A stretch of 21,905 nt of DNA from a virus, in the IMG/VR virus record IMGVR_UViG_3300017758_000165, positions 1 to 21,905 of that record; one strand, 5' to 3'. The notes below the pieces were generated by a model, which was not told the origin of the DNA, did no database searches, and saw only the letters and a list, made by a program, of their open reading frames with translations. Each line of letters begins with the position of its first letter. The stretch's first letter is position 1. Below, in pieces: positions 1 to 5,850 of the stretch. Position numbers and translations under genes: made by a program.

Positions 1-179
1 AAGAAATAACCCAATTCCACACAACAACTGAACTTCTCCATTAAGAAGTAGTGGTATATTATGAGTCCTATGATAATGCCCTCTAGCCAGGCTATGTAGG
101 CAGATATGATTGGGTACTTACGAATGAAGTTGATCTTGAAACGCCACAGTGCTTTGAAAAGTCTTTTTATTACGTCCAT
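1..179 (-). CDS. Small membrane protein, partial (runs off left edge)
   Basis: An open frame begins with ATG at 179 and stays open to base 1, giving at least 59 residues with the C-terminus outside the window. It starts MDVIKRLFKALWRFKINFIR, a basic amphipathic stretch, followed by a hydrophobic segment at about residues 25-45 (ISAYIAWLEGIIIGLIIYHY) that could be one membrane helix. The start overlaps the end of the upstream gene by 10 nt, which is typical of translational coupling and supports it being real. No family recognised. The positive-inside pattern suggests an inner-membrane phage protein, but function is unknown. Confidence 0.6.
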   Translation of the reverse strand, partial: MDVIKRLFKALWRFKINFIRKYPIISAYIAWLEGIIIGLIIYHYFLMEKFSCCVELGYF

Positions 180-649
180 GGTCTACCAGCAACCAATCCA
201 CCAGAGTTGGCATTGTCTACCAATGTGCCCGAGTCGTTGTTACTTGCTGTGTAAAGTGTAGGTAGGTTGTTCTTGGTCTTTGTGTTCTTTGTTCTGTAGT
301 AATTGGCATTGGTGTCAGCCGCCGCTAAACCTTTTCTTTTAGAGGTTGCAATTCTTAATTTTTCTTCTTGTCTTTGTCTTTTGAAACCGTTTGATCCTGA
401 GTATCTAGGTATGCAGTAAACAGAATCACCGTCAACTAAACCTGCCGCTGTCAATGTGTCTCCACCGTGATCTGTTTGGTTGATTGACTTGTCTTTGTGT
501 GCAATTATTTCTCCATACATGGCTGTCACGATCTCTTGACCTTCCACAGCCTGAGCCAATGCAGTCAAACCATTCATAGTGGTTGAACCCATTGTGACCG
601 TTAGATCAAATTGTACACCCGTTAAACCTTTACACTTGATTGTTGCCAT
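170..649 (-). CDS. Ubiquitin-like (beta-grasp) fold phage protein, probable virion-associated conserved protein
   Basis: 159 aa. Residues 1-83 read like a ubiquitin-type beta-grasp. The first strand and turn, KCKGLTGVQFDLTV, parallel ubiquitin's KTLTGKTITLEV. A helix-like segment follows (GLTALAQAVEG), then a strand around VTAMYGEIIA, and a final TLTAAGLVDGDSVYCIPRY segment parallels ubiquitin's TLSDYNIQKESTLHLVLR. Residues 86-125 are strongly basic (KRQRQEEKLRIATSKRK) and the tail is Asn/Ser/Gly-rich, ending GGLVAGRPWT. I recall similar proteins as conserved hypotheticals in marine T4-like phages but cannot verify this. The gene overlaps the next by 10 nt and lies 16 nt after the 395-aa gene, so it probably belongs to the same transcript. 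There is no evidence of conjugation activity: the Ub-like domain is not C-terminal, so this is more likely a structural domain. Confidence 0.7.
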   Translation of the reverse strand: MATIKCKGLTGVQFDLTVTMGSTTMNGLTALAQAVEGQEIVTAMYGEIIAHKDKSINQTDHGGDTLTAAGLVDGDSVYCIPRYSGSNGFKRQRQEEKLRIATSKRKGLAAADTNANYYRTKNTKTKNNLPTLYTASNNDSGTLVDNANSGGLVAGRPWT

Positions 650-665
650 ATACTGTACTTATCAA

Positions 666-1853
666 TTAATATGAAATCTTTTCTTTGTATTTGTTTAATG
701 CTGGTCCTTGCTGATAGACATTTTTAACTATATGTTCGCCGTCCATGGTGTTTCTAATCATAAAGATTAGTTCATCATTTGTTGCATCATAAAATCTAAA
801 ATAAGGATCAACACCAGACTCTCCTGATTTAGATTTTGCTTTTTCATCAGACACTCTTATTTCAACTGTTTTTATTAGTTCTTGTAATCTTTGTATCTCA
901 GATGCTGGCATTTTTGTATATGCGTTATTATCAAATGACAATACAGATAAATTATCACCGCCTGTTAGTTCATTCATTAAAAAATTACCTATAATTTCTT
1001 TCTCTTTCAATTCACCATTTTTCCCTTTAAAAGTATTATTCATTACACCCGCCATAGTGCTGTATAATTTTTCCATGTAAACTTTTGCCGCTTTGTTTAC
1101 TTCAACAACCATTTCAGAACCAGAAGGCCCAGTTTGTTTCTTTAGATCAAATCTTCCAGGATTCTTTTTGTAATTGTTGTACCAGTTAGTCCAAGCAGTT
1201 GAATATGTTTTATCCTGTATCATTTGCTCTATAATTGGAATACCTAGGTCTTTGAATGTTGTTGGAAATCCTAAATCTGTAAACATTTTAGTAAATTGAT
1301 TTACAAAAGTTTTTTGAAGATCTGCTAATTGTCCACTTCTCGGTCTAGTGCTGATCTTTGTCTGCCCGAATTCACCGCTTTTAAATTTTAAACTTAAACT
1401 TAAATCTTCTAATGGTTTTCCATTTGCAGTGATCTCAACATCAACTTTTCCACCTGCTGTTCCAATAGCAGTTGCTACAACTTTATCTTTTCTTTCATTG
1501 TTGTGGATAAATTCTATATGTTTTTGTAATTCTCTATTTGCATAACTTAATGCGCCTTTTATATTCGGATCAAACAATCCACCAGGTTGTAATGATTCTG
1601 GGGTAGTGCAATCTATAACATCTTTCGTTATTGTTCCTTTAAGAATGAATGTATCTTCATATACGTTTTTTGTATCAGTTATAGTAGGAGTTTTGTATTG
1701 TAATATTGCACTCACAAGTTGTTCTCTAGTTAGATATTGCACCTGTTTTAATCTTTCATGTAAAGCAACAGCCAAATGAAACTCAAGAGCATGACCCCTA
1801 TTACAAGTTTTTTTAACTGCTTCTGCAATATATTTGAATTCTCTGTAACGCAT
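666..1853 (-). CDS. Conserved phage protein, possible PD-(D/E)XK-like nuclease core
   Basis: 395 aa from ATG at 1853 (MRYREFKYIAEAVKK...). The frame stays open to in-frame ATGs at 1874 and 1928. I prefer 1853 because a GATAAATA box lies just upstream and the longer forms run into the divergent gene's promoter. The N-terminus is helical. In the middle, KVDVEI is followed about 14 residues later by LSLSLKFKSGEFGQ, an acidic strand then a lysine strand, the sort of arrangement found in PD-(D/E)XK nucleases, although the usual E-x-K is S-L-K here. The rest is mixed alpha/beta with no other motif I recognise. No signal peptide or membrane segment. Nuclease assignment is a weak inference; the gene itself is certain from its length and context. 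Confidence 0.75.
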   Translation of the reverse strand: MRYREFKYIAEAVKKTCNRGHALEFHLAVALHERLKQVQYLTREQLVSAILQYKTPTITDTKNVYEDTFILKGTITKDVIDCTTPESLQPGGLFDPNIKGALSYANRELQKHIEFIHNNERKDKVVATAIGTAGGKVDVEITANGKPLEDLSLSLKFKSGEFGQTKISTRPRSGQLADLQKTFVNQFTKMFTDLGFPTTFKDLGIPIIEQMIQDKTYSTAWTNWYNNYKKNPGRFDLKKQTGPSGSEMVVEVNKAAKVYMEKLYSTMAGVMNNTFKGKNGELKEKEIIGNFLMNELTGGDNLSVLSFDNNAYTKMPASEIQRLQELIKTVEIRVSDEKAKSKSGESGVDPYFRFYDATNDELIFMIRNTMDGEHIVKNVYQQGPALNKYKEKISY

Positions 1854-1858
1854 AGCAA

Positions 1859-1866
1859 TATTTATC
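1859..1866 (-). promoter_or_regulatory. Late-like promoter box (GATAAATA), minus strand
   Basis: GATAAATA on the minus strand differs from the T4 late consensus TATAAATA at one base. It sits 5 nt before ATG at 1853, so a T4-like start would fall on the start codon itself. Moderate evidence only, because such AT-rich octamers also arise by chance. Confidence 0.35.
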
Positions 1867-1871
1867 GGTTG

Positions 1872-1879
1872 CATAAATA
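1872..1879 (+). promoter_or_regulatory. Late-like promoter box (CATAAATA), plus strand
   Basis: CATAAATA lies 10 nt upstream of ATG at 1890, in the short divergent interval between the 395-aa minus-strand gene and the 88-aa plus-strand gene. One mismatch to TATAAATA. Transcription would start near 1886, leaving almost no leader. Confidence 0.4.
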
Positions 1880-1889
1880 TACTTTTAGT

Positions 1890-2156
1890 ATGCGGACCAG
1901 CAGTAAACCTAAAAAAACAATCAGACACACCCTAGACGGCGGCGATGCCTTTCAAGTTGTAGAACTTGTGAAGTTCATGGAAGATGCCCTCAAAAAACCC
2001 AGACAACGTTATCAGATCAAGATTGAGATAGAAAGTTGGGATCATCGTGCTTGTAGGAATTTTGAGAAAGACATACTGGGCGAACCGCACTGGAAACATC
2101 TAAATTTCCGATACAGCAAACCCAGTAGAAGTTTTTTGTTTACTAAATGTTCTTAG
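1890..2156 (+). CDS. Hypothetical 88-aa phage protein
   Basis: ATG at 1890 (MRTSSKPKKTIRHTLDGGDAF...) to TAG at 2154. The frame opens further upstream, but that part lies antisense within the 395-aa gene, so the 1890 start after the CATAAATA box is preferred. The protein is basic at the N-terminus and contains aromatic-rich stretches (HWKHLNFRYSKPSRSFLF). No domain recognised. It ends convergently with the next minus-strand gene, overlapping by 14 nt. Its stop is TAG, which matters for judging the in-frame TAG in the helicase gene. Confidence 0.6.
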   Translation: MRTSSKPKKTIRHTLDGGDAFQVVELVKFMEDALKKPRQRYQIKIEIESWDHRACRNFEKDILGEPHWKHLNFRYSKPSRSFLFTKCS

Positions 2157-2337
2157 GTTTTATGCTGATGTGTCCGCGAACCTGACCTTTGTTAGCACCT
2201 TGCTTTATTAGGTAGCCTGTGGTTCCGTGTGCGTAAGCCTCAACAGATACAACATTCTTTTTTAAAACCTTTTCTCGATTATCCAGTTTTCTTTGTTTCT
2301 GGATTTGTAGCAATTGATAAGTTATACGATTTGTCAT
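2143..2337 (-). CDS. Hypothetical 64-aa basic protein
   Basis: Starts with ATG at 2337 after a clear AAGGAG ribosome-binding site (AAAAAGGAGAGTGTAATG) and ends with TAG. It is lysine- and glutamine-rich at the N-terminus (LLQIQKQRKLDNREKVLKK), probably a short helix, followed by a glycine-rich C-terminal half (AHGTTGYLIKQGANKGQVRG). No family recognised. It lies directly downstream of structured RNA element A and a late-like box, so it probably has its own transcript. Confidence 0.65.
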   Translation of the reverse strand: MTNRITYQLLQIQKQRKLDNREKVLKKNVVSVEAYAHGTTGYLIKQGANKGQVRGHISIKPKNI

Positions 2338-2360
2338 TACACTCTCCTTTTTAAAGTTAA

Positions 2361-2405
2361 GTGCGTTCCTTCGCTTTCGCTACTTCCGTCCCTTTGGGAT
2401 GAACG
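2361..2405 (-). ncRNA. Structured 5'-UTR RNA element, copy A (three-way junction)
   Basis: On the minus strand, 45 nt fold into a closing stem CGUUC/GAACG, a first hairpin UCCC-AAA-GGGA and a second hairpin GC-GAAA-GC with a GNRA tetraloop. The unpaired junction strands CGGAAGUA and GAAG and the tail GCAC are identical in copy B (2707-2751). All eight differences between copies are either compensatory base-pair swaps or loop changes. A late-like box ends 6 nt upstream, so the predicted transcript starts at the first base of the closing stem. An AAGGAG site and ATG (2337) follow. Likely a transcript 5'-end stabiliser, processing site or translation control element; identity unknown. Confidence 0.7.
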
Positions 2406-2411
2406 TATGTG

Positions 2412-2419
2412 TATTTAGC
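2412..2419 (-). promoter_or_regulatory. Late-like promoter box (GCTAAATA) before RNA element A
   Basis: GCTAAATA on the minus strand, two mismatches from TATAAATA. By itself weak, but the AATAAATA box before copy B has nearly the same offset from its element (6 nt gap here, 5 nt there), which makes a promoter role for both more credible. Confidence 0.4.
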
Positions 2420-2441
2420 ATATCAGTTATGCAATAATCTA

Positions 2442-2678
2442 CTATGTTCCTATAACAAGGAAGTGACACCATCTAGGTGGTAGCCATTGCATTAACCATG
2501 CTCTATTTTTTAATGGAGTGTACACATGATCCAGACTCAATCTGTCCAAATCTCTATGTTGTACTCTGAAATAAGGGTAGTCATTAGATGTGAAAATCAG
2601 ATCGTAATTGTCCTCATCACCTTGGTAAACTCTTATCTGTAAATGTCTGAATCTGACGCTGTGTATCAACTGCTTCAC
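2442..2678 (-). CDS. Hypothetical 78-aa protein with GTG start
   Basis: A GTG at 2678 follows an AAAAAAGGAGAAGTGT ribosome-binding region, which decides the start because no ATG is nearby. The product, beginning (M)KQLIHSVRFRHLQIRVYQGD, is rich in aromatic, histidine and arginine residues (DLIFTSNDYPYFRVQHRDLDR; W and R clusters near the C-terminus). No domain recognised and no membrane segment. It is the gene downstream of RNA element B and its late-like box, mirroring the arrangement of the 64-aa gene and element A. Confidence 0.6.
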   Translation of the reverse strand: MKQLIHSVRFRHLQIRVYQGDEDNYDLIFTSNDYPYFRVQHRDLDRLSLDHVYTPLKNRAWLMQWLPPRWCHFLVIGT

Positions 2679-2706
2679 ACACTTCTCCTTTTTTCTTAAA
2701 AAAAAT

Positions 2707-2751
2707 GTGCGTTGCTTCGGTTGTCCTACTTCCGTCCCTGCGGGATCAACG
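2707..2751 (-). ncRNA. Structured 5'-UTR RNA element, copy B (three-way junction)
   Basis: Second 45-nt copy of the element at 2361-2405. The closing stem is CGUUG/CAACG (C-G pair of copy A swapped to G-C), the first hairpin UCCC-GCA-GGGA, and the second GG-ACAA-CC (inner pair also swapped). Junction bases CGGAAGUA and GAAG and the tail GCAC are unchanged. It lies between an AATAAATA box (2757-2764) and the ribosome-binding site of the GTG-started 78-aa gene. The covariation supports selection on RNA structure rather than on sequence. Confidence 0.7.
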
Positions 2752-2756
2752 AAAAG

Positions 2757-2764
2757 TATTTATT
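2757..2764 (-). promoter_or_regulatory. Late-like promoter box (AATAAATA) before RNA element B
   Basis: AATAAATA on the minus strand, one mismatch from the T4 late consensus, 5 nt upstream of structured RNA element B. A T4-type start site 6-7 nt downstream would coincide with the first nucleotide of the RNA stem. Confidence 0.5.
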
Positions 2765-2793
2765 ATACCTTTCATTGACCTTATTATTAGTGT

Positions 2794-3078
2794 TTATTCT
2801 GAGTAATATTCGCCTTCGATACGCCATTTGGAATCTTTGGGTACCCAATCTCTTGGTGGTTCCTCGAACTCTTCAGTAGGAATTTTGTGCCACATGATGT
2901 CGAATATTGCACTAGAACTTATTACTTCGTCATCATCAAGGACCTTCAAGTCCTCACAAATCTTCATGCATTTCTCACGATTCCATTCTACTTTTCGTTG
3001 ATAATCGTAATATGCTTTCTTATCCAAATATTCTTGTTTGCTTATCATAGAATTATTTAAAGCAAAATCTAAAGTCAT
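2794..3078 (-). CDS. Hypothetical 94-aa protein
   Basis: ATG at 3078 to stop at 2794. The N-terminal half is helical and charged (SKQEYLDKKAYYDYQRKVEW NREKC as a broken run); the C-terminal half is acidic with tryptophans (PPRDWVPKDSKWRIEGEYY). No domain recognised, no membrane segment. It follows the small membrane-protein gene by 14 nt on the same strand and would be co-transcribed from the sigma70-like promoter at 3341-3369. A late-like box and RNA element B begin about 30 nt past its stop. Confidence 0.6.
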   Translation of the reverse strand: MTLDFALNNSMISKQEYLDKKAYYDYQRKVEWNREKCMKICEDLKVLDDDEVISSSAIFDIMWHKIPTEEFEEPPRDWVPKDSKWRIEGEYYSE

Positions 3079-3092
3079 TATCTGCTAGGTGT

Positions 3093-3335
3093 TTATTCGC
3101 TATCCTTGAGTCTTTGTAGTGTGGATTCTACTTTTCGCTCGTAGTTGTCATTGCTTATTGTTACAAGCATGGATATCATGAAACCCAATGTAAATGATAT
3201 CAAACTTACAAGGTAATCTGCTTTCCAAACGTACATTAGTACAGCAAACGCCACCCCAACACTTAATTGTTTAGGAAACATTCTGATAGGACTGATAAAC
3301 ATATCATTTAAAATAAATTTTAATCTATAAAACAT
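3093..3335 (-). CDS. Hypothetical 80-aa membrane protein, two predicted helices
   Basis: ATG at 3335. Two hydrophobic stretches are visible at about residues 25-38 (VGVAFAVLMYVW) and 43-62 (LVSLISFTLGFMISMLVTIS), separated by a short KADY turn, so a helical hairpin in the inner membrane with both ends on the same side is plausible. The C-terminus is charged and helical (NYERKVESTLQRLKDSE). No holin or other family can be assigned. A good sigma70 promoter places its transcription start on or next to the ATG, suggesting early, leaderless expression. Confidence 0.65.
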   Translation of the reverse strand: MFYRLKFILNDMFISPIRMFPKQLSVGVAFAVLMYVWKADYLVSLISFTLGFMISMLVTISNDNYERKVESTLQRLKDSE

Positions 3336-3340
3336 AACTC

Positions 3341-3369
3341 ACTTTAACACGAATAATACCCAAAGTCAA
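3341..3369 (-). promoter_or_regulatory. Sigma70-type early promoter (TTGACT-N17-TAAAGT), minus strand
   Basis: On the minus strand TTGACT (3364-3369) and TAAAGT (3341-3346) are separated by 17 nt. The last base of the -10 is 6 nt from the A of ATG 3335, so the start site should fall at the start codon. Presumed to use the host housekeeping sigma factor. Confidence 0.6.
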
Positions 3370-3391
3370 CCATGAAATAAACTGCGTGTTT

Positions 3392-3399
3392 AATAAATA
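3392..3399 (+). promoter_or_regulatory. Late-like promoter box (AATAAATA), plus strand
   Basis: AATAAATA, one mismatch from TATAAATA, upstream of the four-gene run that ends with hemC. Predicted start near 3406, just before the AGGAG site at 3409-3413 and ATG at 3419. Confidence 0.45.
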
Positions 3400-3418
3400 C
3401 ACACAACTAGGAGAATTT

Positions 3419-3634
3419 ATGGCCAAGGAAAGAACATTTAAATTTATAGACAATACTGCTCCAGAGGAAGAGCAAGTAAAAGAAGTTACTGCTATGAGTT
3501 ATAAAAAAGCAGTAAAAAGTTATCAAGGTGGAACCAAAGCCAAACAAGTCGAAGTGGAATGGACTACAAAGGCTGGCGAAGAGTTTTACAAAGTGCAAAA
3601 ACTACCTATGGGTAGAAGCAAGAAGTTAGGATAG
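3419..3634 (+). CDS. Hypothetical 71-aa phage protein
   Basis: Start chosen at ATG 3419 because AGGAG lies 5 nt upstream; an in-frame ATG at 3386 lies before the late-like box and has no ribosome-binding site. Sequence MAKERTFKFIDNTAPEEEQV..., a charged protein with KKAVKSYQGGTKAKQVEVEW in the middle and ending PMGRSKKLG. No family recognised. First gene of a close-packed run (1-3 nt gaps) with two more small basic proteins and hemC. Ends with TAG. Confidence 0.65.
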   Translation: MAKERTFKFIDNTAPEEEQVKEVTAMSYKKAVKSYQGGTKAKQVEVEWTTKAGEEFYKVQKLPMGRSKKLG

Positions 3635-3635
3635 T

Positions 3636-3782
3636 ATGGCAAAATTAGCAAAAAGTTTTGTTGCACATATTTCAGTGCCTAAAAAAACAAGTCAGGCACC
3701 AAGAAAAAGAAAGTGCAAATTAAGTTCTATGAACAAGTCCAAGAAAAGAAGTTTGAAGTTTTACAAAGGACAAGGTAGATAG
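3636..3782 (+). CDS. Short very basic protein (48 aa)
   Basis: An ATG one base after the previous stop opens a 48-residue frame ending in TAG at 3780-3782. About one third of residues are Lys or Arg (APRKRKCKLSSMNKSKKRSL, then KFYKGQGR). I recall small marine T4-like phage proteins with the same SSMNK...KFYKGQGR-type ending, but cannot check. The charge suggests nucleic-acid or virion-DNA contact. Exact packing between neighbouring genes and the non-random composition support it as a real gene. Confidence 0.6.
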   Translation: MAKLAKSFVAHISVPKKTSQAPRKRKCKLSSMNKSKKRSLKFYKGQGR

Positions 3783-3784
3783 AA

Positions 3785-3973
3785 ATGGGTGCGCCGAAGT
3801 CAAGAGGTGTAGTCAGTAGTCATAGCGTCAGATATCATAATGACAGAGAAATCATCCCATGCAAATACATTGGACCTAAAGGCGGAAAAGGTTTAATGGT
3901 TGCACAATACAAGGACACTCGCGACCTAGTTGTTGACGAAACAGGCAAACCAGTTTCTTGGTCAAGAGCATAA
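3785..3973 (+). CDS. Hypothetical 62-aa protein, probable small beta-barrel
   Basis: ATG at 3785, 2 nt after the previous stop. It contains strand-like alternations (HSVRYHNDREIIPCKYIGPK; GKGLMVAQYKDTRDLVVDET) that suggest a small beta fold such as an SH3/OB-like barrel, inferred only from the pattern. Contains a glycine-rich turn PKGGKG. It is followed 3 nt later by hemC, so the two are probably translated from one mRNA. No function assigned. Confidence 0.6.
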   Translation: MGAPKSRGVVSSHSVRYHNDREIIPCKYIGPKGGKGLMVAQYKDTRDLVVDETGKPVSWSRA

Positions 3974-3976
3974 ACA

Positions 3977-4837
3977 ATGATTAAAGTCGGCACAAGGGGA
4001 TCACCTCTAGCCACAAGACAGGCAGATGGTGCCACATCAAATTTAGTACAACCGTACGAACTAGTTACAATTAAAAGTCAAGGAGACATAGATCAAAAAA
4101 CTCCAATCAATGAGATGGGAGGCAAACACGTTTTTTGTTCTGCCTTAGAAGAAAGTTTAATAAAACAAGAAGTAGATTGTTGTATCCATAGTGCAAAAGA
4201 TATGGCTACTGAACGCACTGAAGGAACGGAAGTGCTTGGAGTTGTTTGGGAAGTTGGAGATAGACGTGATGCATTAGTAGGTCCTTTTGAAAATTTTGAT
4301 TCTATTCCATCAGGACAACGAATAGGAACAAGTTCTCCAAGAAGAGCAGATATGTTGCAAGACCAAAGAAAAGATTTGCGTTTCGTTCCTATTAGAGGTA
4401 ACATTCAAACAAGATTGAATCTTGTTGGCAAAGAAGTCGATGCAATCATAATGGCAAAATGTGCTTTGGATAGATTAAAATTAACTCCGCAACATACAGC
4501 CATATCCGAAGAAGAATTATTACCTGCCGCTGGACAAGGAAAAGTTGTTGTACAAGTGAGAGCAGATGATACTAAAATGAAAAATATATGGGCACCAGAA
4601 ATTTTAGAATGGCCCACGTTTGAATATCAGGCAGAAAAATATTTACTAGAATTAATAAATGGAGATTGTCATACTGCTGTTGGAGTTACTGCTGATGCAA
4701 GACCTGAAAAAGGTTTGCTACAAGTTCGTTGCAGTTATCACGATGGCAAAAAAGCAAAACACATTCAAGAAATCGGACCGATAGTGGAATGGAAAAAAGT
4801 TGTACATAACACCGTTGTACAATTAGAATTACAATAA
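3977..4837 (+). CDS. hemC: Hydroxymethylbilane synthase (porphobilinogen deaminase)
   Basis: 286 aa, slightly shorter than cellular HemC (about 310). The enzyme joins four porphobilinogens into hydroxymethylbilane in tetrapyrrole (haem, corrinoid, chlorophyll) synthesis. Family landmarks are all visible: GTRGSPLATRQAD at 5-17, HSAKDM at 71-76 with catalytic Asp75, RIGTSSPRRADML at 115-127, RGNIQTRL at 140-147 (the arginine-rich substrate and cofactor pocket), LPAAGQG at 182-188, and INGDCHTAVG around Cys231, the cysteine that binds the dipyrromethane cofactor. The C-terminal domain 3 is short but present. It sits 3 nt after a small phage gene in a phage-type operon and has the AT-rich composition of its neighbours, so it is part of the phage. 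Probably a soluble auxiliary metabolic enzyme. Confidence 0.93.
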   Translation: MIKVGTRGSPLATRQADGATSNLVQPYELVTIKSQGDIDQKTPINEMGGKHVFCSALEESLIKQEVDCCIHSAKDMATERTEGTEVLGVVWEVGDRRDALVGPFENFDSIPSGQRIGTSSPRRADMLQDQRKDLRFVPIRGNIQTRLNLVGKEVDAIIMAKCALDRLKLTPQHTAISEEELLPAAGQGKVVVQVRADDTKMKNIWAPEILEWPTFEYQAEKYLLELINGDCHTAVGVTADARPEKGLLQVRCSYHDGKKAKHIQEIGPIVEWKKVVHNTVVQLELQ

Positions 4838-4850
4838 CAGCACATAAGTT

Positions 4851-4880
4851 TTGACAAAGCAAGTGTAAATATCATTGTAT
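4851..4880 (+). promoter_or_regulatory. Sigma70-type promoter (TTGACA-N18-TTGTAT), plus strand
   Basis: TTGACA at 4851-4856 matches the -35 consensus exactly. TTGTAT at 4875-4880 is the best -10, with an 18-nt spacer. It lies just after hemC and before the 41-aa gene, with room for a leader of about 30 nt that carries a GGGAG site. Confidence 0.5.
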
Positions 4881-4917
4881 TAAGGCACATTAAACAACTA
4901 AAAAGGGAGAATAGGCA

Positions 4918-5043
4918 ATGAGCACAATCAAACAAAAGATCGCATTCGCGGTATTATATGTTCAAGCATTTTTCATGAAACTTTACAACAAATTAGAATT
5001 ATTTGTTGAGAGACAAGTGAAAAGATTTGAAAATCATCAATAA
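4918..5043 (+). CDS. Hypothetical 41-aa protein
   Basis: ATG at 4918 is preceded by AAAGGGAGAATAGGCA, a good ribosome-binding site, and the frame ends with TAA at 5041-5043. The peptide begins MSTIKQKIAFAVLYVQAFFM: a short basic start, a hydrophobic segment at about residues 9-20, then a charged helix (NKLELFVERQVKRFE). It could be a small single-pass or surface-bound membrane peptide. It has its own sigma70-like promoter and ends 3 nt before the stop of the convergent oxygenase gene. Function unknown; early expression inferred. Confidence 0.6.
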   Translation: MSTIKQKIAFAVLYVQAFFMKLYNKLELFVERQVKRFENHQ

Positions 5044-5046
5044 GAA

Positions 5047-5703
5047 TTAATATTCTAACCAACTATTAATCAAGTACTTACACCCACTACGCGGAGGGTT
5101 GCCTCGGTGCAGGTGGGTGTAATTACCCGGATATATCAAGAGTGTTCCTTCGACAGCAGGAACCAATCTATTCATGTATAAAAATTCTGTTGATCCGCCT
5201 TCTTCGACGTTGTTCAAAAATAATTGAACGTTAAGTATTCTGTTGCAATTTGATTTGCCTTCTTGTTCCCAGTGCCAAACGTGATAGCCTCCGCCCACTT
5301 CAGTTTTTTGCATTTTTAATTCAAACATACCCAATGGGTTTTGTGTTTTAAGACTTGAAAATTTTTCTGCGTATATGTTAAAACAACTCCACGCTCTTTC
5401 TAAAAAATAATCTTGTATGTCAGGCACACCTGTAATTTGTTGTTCAGCAACTCCGTTGGCAACTGCTCTCGAAGTGTTTACTGATACTGTGTCTTTTAAA
5501 TGAGATGGTGCATTCTCTAATTGCACTCTTGAATAACCAAAACCCATTTGATCCATTCTTTCAAAATACTTGATTGCTCTTTGACAATATTCTGTATCGA
5601 ATGCATTTTTGAACGTGCCAATAAATTGGTCAAGATTAACTTCTAAATTTTCTGGTAACTTTGTTTGCGATTCCATATAATCATAGTTAGTGATACATGA
5701 CAA
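5047..5703 (-). CDS. 2-oxoglutarate/Fe(II)-dependent oxygenase (prolyl-4-hydroxylase-like)
   Basis: 218 aa. The double-stranded beta-helix core begins near residue 128 (FELKMQKTEVGGGYHVWHWE). The iron ligands appear to be His144 and Glu146 (H-W-E instead of the usual H-x-D) and a distal His at 197 in YTHLHRG; Lys209 in SGCKYLI is the likely 2-oxoglutarate contact. EEGGSTEFLY and the GTLLIYP strand match the family. The first ATG is at 5703 and a second, equally plausible, at 5676 (MESQTKLPEN); neither has a clear ribosome-binding site. It lies antisense to, and divergent from, the oxygenase cluster at 5878. The substrate cannot be told; phages carry many such proteins. Confidence 0.85.
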   Translation of the reverse strand: MSCITNYDYMESQTKLPENLEVNLDQFIGTFKNAFDTEYCQRAIKYFERMDQMGFGYSRVQLENAPSHLKDTVSVNTSRAVANGVAEQQITGVPDIQDYFLERAWSCFNIYAEKFSSLKTQNPLGMFELKMQKTEVGGGYHVWHWEQEGKSNCNRILNVQLFLNNVEEGGSTEFLYMNRLVPAVEGTLLIYPGNYTHLHRGNPPRSGCKYLINSWLEY

Positions 5704-5753
5704 ATCAAACTTAAATTATGACTACCAACAACACCATTTAAACTGCCTTTTAA

Positions 5754-5768
5754 GACGTCATAGACGTC
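5754..5768. repeat. Tandem GACGTC palindromes (GACGTC-ATA-GACGTC)
   Basis: Two copies of the 6-bp palindrome GACGTC spaced by 3 bp, in the 174-bp divergent interval between the two oxygenase transcription units. No gene is seen in this interval; short frames here lack ribosome-binding sites. It could be an operator for a dimeric regulator, but it may also be chance. Confidence 0.35.
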
Positions 5769-5850
5769 GTTATACGGGCCTATAGGACAAAGGAAGTATA
5801 TGTGTCTATCAGTGCCAAAACCATGCCTAAACCTGCAATCCAATACAGTC

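Noticed and set aside
2361-2405. Element A/B as a simple rho-independent terminator.
   Set aside because: The element lies just after a promoter box and before a ribosome-binding site, is followed by GCAC then A/T-mixed sequence, and has a branched fold. Terminator function is less likely than a 5'-UTR role, although copy B has a T-run downstream.
2361-2405. Element A/B as a self-cleaving ribozyme (hammerhead, twister, pistol).
   Set aside because: The core motifs I know (CUGAUGA...GAAA for hammerhead) are absent. I see no known catalytic core, though an unknown one cannot be ruled out.
5643-5843. 66-aa minus-strand frame upstream of the oxygenase.
   Set aside because: It overlaps the oxygenase start in another frame, has no ribosome-binding site, and its composition (MDCRFRHGFGTDRHIYFLC) is like a shadow frame.
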